From Amycolatopsis balhimycina FH 1894 (GTDB lineage: Bacteria > Actinomycetota > Actinomycetes > Mycobacteriales > Pseudonocardiaceae): a stretch of DNA of 64,000 nucleotides. Shown in pieces: positions 59,827 through 64,000 of the stretch (position 1 is its first letter; each line of letters starts with the position of its first letter). The position numbers and the translations under genes are program-made. The stretch is taken from NCBI RefSeq assembly GCF_000384295.1, contig NZ_KB913037.1, forward strand, positions 9,127,508 to 9,191,507, written 5' to 3'. The notes under the pieces were generated by a model, which was not told the DNA's origin, searched no databases, and saw only the letters and a list, made by a program, of their open reading frames with translations.

Positions 59827-61782
59827 ATGGACATGGTGTTGCGTTTCGAGGGGGTGGACAAGAGCCCTGACGACCCCGACCCCTGGGTGACCAAGGTCCG
59901 CAAGGGGACGCTGCGCCGCGTGCTCGCCTACTTCCGCCCGCACGTCGGGAAGGTGGCGCTCTTCTGTCTCGTCGCCGTGCTGGAGTCGCTCATCGTCGTG
60001 GCAACTCCGTTGCTGTTGAAGGAACTCATCGACAACGGCATCGTCAAGAACGATCTCGGGGTCGTGATCCTGATGGCCGGCCTCACCGCGGTGCTCGCCG
60101 TGCTGGGCGCCGGGCTGACGATGGTGTCCGGCTACATCTCCGGGCGGATCGGGGAGGGGATCACCTACGATCTCCGGGTCCAGGCGCTCGGCCACGTCCG
60201 GCGGCTGCCGATCGCGTTCTTCACCCGTACCCAGACGGGGGTGCTGGTCGGCAGGCTGCACACGGAACTGATCATGGCGCAGCAGCATTTCACCGGCTTG
60301 CTCATGGCGGCCACCAGCGTGGTCATGGTCGTGGTGGTGCTGGCCGAGCTGATCTACCTTTCGTGGATCGTCGCCATCGTCTCGCTGGTGCTGATTCCGA
60401 TATTCCTCGTGCCCTGGATTCGCGTGGGGCGGGCGATCCAGCGGCGCAGTATCCGGCTCATGGACGCGAATACCGGCCTCGGCGGGCTTCTCCAGGAGCG
60501 GTTCAACGTCCAGGGGGCCATGCTCTCCAAGCTCTTCGGCCGTCCCGCCGAGGAAATGGCCGAGTACGAGGAGCGTGCCGGGGAGATCCGCAAGATCGGC
60601 GTGAGCCTTTCCGTGTGGGGCCGGATGGCCTTCGTCATGATGGCGCTGATGGCCTCGCTCGCCACGGCCCTCGTCTACGGGATCGGGGGCGGGCTCGTGC
60701 TCGCCGGTGCGTTCGAGCTCGGCACGCTGGTCGCCATCGCCACCCTGCTCCAGCGGCTGTTCGGGCCGATCACCCAGCTGTCCGGGATGCAGGAGCTCGC
60801 GCAGACGGTCGTGGTGAGCTTTTCCCGGGTCTTCGAGCTGCTCGACCTCAAGCCACTGATCCAGGAACGCCCCGACGCGATCGCGCTGAAGAAGAAGGTG
60901 GTGCCGGACGTCGAGTTCGAGCACGTGTCGTTCCGCTACCCCACCGCGGACGAGGTCTCGCTGGCGTCGCTGGAGCACCTGCGGGCCGAGCGGGAGCGCA
61001 GCGAAGTGACGCCGGATGTCCTGCGCGACGTGAGCTTCCACGCGCAGGCCGGAACCCTCACCGCGCTCGTCGGCCCGTCCGGCGCGGGGAAGAGCACCAT
61101 CACCCACCTGGTCTCCCGGCTGTACGACCCGAACGGCGGGACCGTCCGCCTCGGCGGCCACGATCTGCGCGATCTCACCTTCGAATCGCTCCGCGAAGCG
61201 GTCGGGGTGGTCAGCCAGGACGCCTACCTCTTCCACGACACGATCCGGGAGAACCTCCTCTACGCCCGCCCGACCGCCACCGAGGACGAGCTGATGGAGG
61301 CGTGCAAGGGGGCCCAGATCCGGGACCTGATCGACTCCCTCCCGCTCGGGCTGGACACCGTCACGGGCGATCGCGGCTACCGCATGTCGGGCGGGGAGAA
61401 GCAACGACTGGCCATCGCCCGGCTGCTGCTGAAGGAGCCGTCGATCGTCGTCCTCGACGAAGCCACCGCCCACCTGGACTCCGAGTCGGAGGCCGCCGTC
61501 CAGCGGGCGCTCAAGACGGCCCTGCACGGCCGGACCTCGCTGGTGATCGCCCACCGGTTGTCCACGATCCGCGAGGCCGACCAGATCCTCGTGATCGACG
61601 GCGGCAGGGTGCGGGAGCGCGGGACACACGACGAGCTGCTGGCCCAGGGCGGCCTGTACGCGGAGCTCTACCACACGCAGTTCGCCAACCCGGCCGCCAA
61701 CGACCCCAAGCCGGAGATCGAGGACGAGCTCGACGACATCGAGCCCGAGCCGGTGATCCAACACATGGGCTACGGAGGATGA
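59827..61782 (+). CDS. ABC half-transporter of the glycopeptide cluster (Tba-like exporter)
   Basis: A 651-residue fused membrane-ATPase protein. Six helices lie between about residues 45 and 330 ([20 protein letters not shown] first). The nucleotide-binding domain has Walker [10 protein letters not shown] (416-424), Q-loop VVSQDAYLF, signature [10 protein letters not shown] (about 520), Walker [10 protein letters not shown] (about 540-548) and IAHRLSTI. It would act as a homodimer. In vancomycin-type clusters this exporter stands between pdh and the first NRPS gene, as here. Its stop lies two bases before the NRPS start, so the two genes are one unit. Confidence 0.92.
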   Translation: MDMVLRFEGVDKSPDDPDPWVTKVRKGTLRRVLAYFRPHVGKVALFCLVAVLESLIVVATPLLLKELIDNGIVKNDLGVVILMAGLTAVLAVLGAGLTMVSGYISGRIGEGITYDLRVQALGHVRRLPIAFFTRTQTGVLVGRLHTELIMAQQHFTGLLMAATSVVMVVVVLAELIYLSWIVAIVSLVLIPIFLVPWIRVGRAIQRRSIRLMDANTGLGGLLQERFNVQGAMLSKLFGRPAEEMAEYEERAGEIRKIGVSLSVWGRMAFVMMALMASLATALVYGIGGGLVLAGAFELGTLVAIATLLQRLFGPITQLSGMQELAQTVVVSFSRVFELLDLKPLIQERPDAIALKKKVVPDVEFEHVSFRYPTADEVSLASLEHLRAERERSEVTPDVLRDVSFHAQAGTLTALVGPSGAGKSTITHLVSRLYDPNGGTVRLGGHDLRDLTFESLREAVGVVSQDAYLFHDTIRENLLYARPTATEDELMEACKGAQIRDLIDSLPLGLDTVTGDRGYRMSGGEKQRLAIARLLLKEPSIVVLDEATAHLDSESEAAVQRALKTALHGRTSLVIAHRLSTIREADQILVIDGGRVRERGTHDELLAQGGLYAELYHTQFANPAANDPKPEIEDELDDIEPEPVIQHMGYGG

Positions 61783-61784
61783 CG

Positions 61785-64000
61785 ATGAATTCCGCAGCGC
61801 GGACCACGCCGACGATGCTGGATCTGTTCGCTTCGCACGTGGACCGGACACCTGACGCGGTGGCCGTGGCCGGCGGTGACGGGGTTCTGACGTACCGGCA
61901 GCTCGACGAGCGCGCGGGCCGGTTGGCGGGGCGGCTGGCGAGTCGCGGCATTCGCCGTGGCGACCGCGTCGCGGTGGTGATGGACCGTTCGGCGGACCTG
62001 GTGGTGGCGCTGCTCGCCGTGTGGAAGGCGGGGGCGGCGTACGTGCCGGTGGACGCCGGCTACCCCGCGCCGCGAGTGGCCTTCATGGTGGCGGACTCGG
62101 CGGCCAAGCTCGTGGTGTGCTCGGCCGCGTCGCGCGGCGCCGTACCGGCCGGGGTCGAGTCGCTCGAGCCGGCCGCCGCCGCCGAGGAGGGCGCGTCCGA
62201 CGCGCCGGCGGCCACGGTGCGACCGGGGGATCCGGCGTACGTGATGTACACGTCCGGCTCGACGGGCACACCGAAGGGCGTGACCATTTCGCAGGGCTGC
62301 GTCGCGGAGCTGACGATGGACGCCGGGTGGGCGATGGAGCCCGGCGAGGCGGTGCTCATGCATTCGCCGCACGCCTTCGACGCGTCACTGTTCGAACTCT
62401 GGATGCCGCTGGCGTCGGGGGTCCGGGTGGTGCTCGCCGAACCGGGTTCGGTGGACGCCCGGCGGCTGCGGGAAGCGGCCGCGGCCGGGGTGACGAGGGT
62501 GTACCTCACCGCGGGGAGCCTGCGCGCGGTGGCGGAGGAGGCGCCGGAATCGTTCGCGGAGTTCCGTGAGGTGCTGACCGGCGGTGACGTGGTACCCGCG
62601 CACGCGGTGGAGCGGGTGCGGACGGCCGCACCCCGGGCGCGGTTCCGGAACATGTACGGCCCGACGGAAGCGACGATGTGCGCGACGTGGCACCTGCTGC
62701 AGCCGGGTGACGTGGTGGGCCCGGTCGTGCCGATCGGCCGTCCGCTGACCGGCCGCCGGGTGCAGGTGCTCGACGCGTCGCTGCGGCCCGTGGGGCCGGG
62801 TGTGGTCGGCGACCTGTACCTCTCCGGGGCGCTGGCGGAGGGCTACTTCAACCGGGCGGCGCTGACGGCGGAGCGGTTCGTGGCGGATCCGTCCGCACCG
62901 GGGCAGCGGATGTACTGGACCGGGGACCTCGCCCAGTGGACCGCGGACGGTGAGCTGGTGTTCGCGGGCCGGGCCGACGACCAGGTGAAGATCCGCGGGT
63001 TCCGGATCGAGCCCGGCGAGATCGAGGCCGCGCTGATCGCTCAGCCGGACGTGCACGACGCCGTCGTGGCGGCGGTCGACGGACGGCTGATCGGGTATGT
63101 GGTGACCGAGGGGGACGCCGATCCCCGGGTCATCCGCGAACGCCTCGGTGCGGTGCTGCCGGAGCACCTGGTCCCGGCCGCCGTGCTCGCACTGGACGCA
63201 CTGCCGCTGACCGGCAACGGCAAGGTGGACCGGTCCGCGCTGCCGGCGCCCGAGTTCGCGGCGAGTGCCGCCGGGCGGGCACCGAGCACCGATGCGGAAC
63301 GTGTCCTCTGTGGACTCTTCGCCGAGGTGCTCGGCGTGGCACGAGCCGGCGTCGACGACGGTTTCTTCGAGCTGGGCGGGGATTCGATCGGCGCGATGCG
63401 GCTGGCGGCCCGGGCCGCCAAGGCGGGCCTGCTGGTGACGCCCGCCCAGATCTTCGAGGAGCCGACCCCCGCCCGGCTGGCCGCCGTGGCGCGGCCGGTC
63501 CCGGCCGGCGGGCCCGTCGACGGCCCCCTGCTCACCCTGACCGCGGCCGAGGAGGCGGAGCTGGCGCTCGCCGCTCCGGGCGCCGAGGAGATCTGGCCGC
63601 TGGCCCCGTTGCAGGAGGGGCTGCTCTTCGAATCGATCCTCGACGACCAGGGCTCCGACATCTACCAGGTGCAGGTGATCCTGGAGCTGAACGGGCCGGT
63701 GGACGCGCCCCGGCTGCGGGCCGCGTGGGACGCGGTCGTCCGGCGGCACCCCGAGCTCCGGCTGAGCTTCCACCGCCTCGCCTCGGGCAAGACGGTGCAG
63801 GCCGTCCACGGGGACGTCACCCCGCCGTGGCGGGTGGTGGACCTGACGGGTGCCGGCGACGTCGACGCGGCCGTCGCGGCCCTCGTCGCCGAGGAACAGC
63901 AGCAGCGGTTCGAACTCGCCACGGCGCCGCTGGTCCGGCTGGTGCTGGTCCGGATCGCGGCGGACCGGTACCGCCTGCTGTTCGTCATCCACCACATCCT
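61785..64000 (+). CDS. Glycopeptide NRPS, first module A-PCP and start of second-module C domain (partial)
   Basis: The gene runs off the right edge after 738 codons. Adenylation domain (1-about 490): A3 [14 protein letters not shown] near 152, A4 FDASLFELW from 198, A5 [11 protein letters not shown] from 289, A10 lysine K480 (PLTGNGK). Carrier domain: LGGDSI with phosphopantetheine Ser534. A condensation domain opens at about 580 ([13 protein letters not shown]) and is cut inside its HHxxxDG motif (HHI). There is no starter condensation domain. Aligning by eye to GrsA gives the code D-A-F-Y-L-G-M-M-C-K. As I recall it, this is the leucine-type code of vancomycin-class module 1, and it differs from the hydroxyphenylglycine code. 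ATG 61785 has GGAGG at ideal spacing; ATG 61779 is too close to it. Confidence 0.93.
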   Translation, partial: MNSAARTTPTMLDLFASHVDRTPDAVAVAGGDGVLTYRQLDERAGRLAGRLASRGIRRGDRVAVVMDRSADLVVALLAVWKAGAAYVPVDAGYPAPRVAFMVADSAAKLVVCSAASRGAVPAGVESLEPAAAAEEGASDAPAATVRPGDPAYVMYTSGSTGTPKGVTISQGCVAELTMDAGWAMEPGEAVLMHSPHAFDASLFELWMPLASGVRVVLAEPGSVDARRLREAAAAGVTRVYLTAGSLRAVAEEAPESFAEFREVLTGGDVVPAHAVERVRTAAPRARFRNMYGPTEATMCATWHLLQPGDVVGPVVPIGRPLTGRRVQVLDASLRPVGPGVVGDLYLSGALAEGYFNRAALTAERFVADPSAPGQRMYWTGDLAQWTADGELVFAGRADDQVKIRGFRIEPGEIEAALIAQPDVHDAVVAAVDGRLIGYVVTEGDADPRVIRERLGAVLPEHLVPAAVLALDALPLTGNGKVDRSALPAPEFAASAAGRAPSTDAERVLCGLFAEVLGVARAGVDDGFFELGGDSIGAMRLAARAAKAGLLVTPAQIFEEPTPARLAAVARPVPAGGPVDGPLLTLTAAEEAELALAAPGAEEIWPLAPLQEGLLFESILDDQGSDIYQVQVILELNGPVDAPRLRAAWDAVVRRHPELRLSFHRLASGKTVQAVHGDVTPPWRVVDLTGAGDVDAAVAALVAEEQQQRFELATAPLVRLVLVRIAADRYRLLFVIHHI

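Overview
The window is high-GC actinobacterial DNA: GTG starts are common, GTGA and ATGA stop-start overlaps recur, and the families present are typical of actinomycetes (deazaflavin-type DUF385 proteins, an MT0933-type antitoxin, a DUF6314 protein, an F420/LLM oxidoreductase, an Ssb ending in a PPF tip). The right end carries the start of a vancomycin-class glycopeptide antibiotic cluster in the order vanS-vanR, vanY, StrR-type regulator, prephenate dehydrogenase, ABC exporter, NRPS. This points to Amycolatopsis or a close relative. That is inference from gene content and order; no database was searched.

Layout. 0-9 kb: partial ROK regulator, DUF427 protein, a broken ECF sigma gene, LLM oxidoreductase with TetR, aldo-keto reductase, a MoxR ATPase-VWA pair separated by an 83-bp tandem duplication, and a convergent adenosine deaminase. 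9-23.4 kb: antitoxin-like protein, RecQ, DUF6314, SDR, two paralogous unknown proteins, DinB-like protein, SoxR with a sox box, a response regulator-kinase-lipoprotein operon, PAP2 phosphatase, PLP decarboxylase, TPP enzyme, pirin. 23.6-36.3 kb: Ssb, zinc-ribbon protein, class A PBP, the remains of a MarR-ABC exporter operon, ArsR with a divergent quinone-reductase-type dehydrogenase, several small proteins, and LysR divergent from an MFS exporter. 36.4-54.2 kb: orphan sensor kinase, an esterase with an altered nucleophile motif, a three-subunit molybdenum hydroxylase with divergent TetR, two genes resembling inositol catabolism with divergent GntR, then a stress-flavoured set (Zn alcohol dehydrogenase, Hsp20, SDR, CtaD, Mn catalase). 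54.2-64 kb: glycopeptide resistance and biosynthesis genes, with the NRPS running off the right edge.

How the genes work together. In the antibiotic locus VanS/VanR would sense cell-wall stress and VanY would trim D-Ala from peptidoglycan precursors. The StrR-type protein should activate the cluster. Pdh feeds the tyrosine/4-hydroxyphenylglycine branch, the ABC half-transporter exports product, and the NRPS starts the heptapeptide. Elsewhere most operons sit opposite their own regulator, with visible inverted repeats between them (TetR, ArsR, LysR, GntR). Strong hairpins mark many gene ends, and three belong to one dispersed, gene-independent style found only between convergent genes.

Limits: all calls come from reading the sequence. 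Starts were chosen by ribosome binding site, overlap and family length. No tRNA, rRNA, CRISPR array, intact insertion sequence or prophage was seen.
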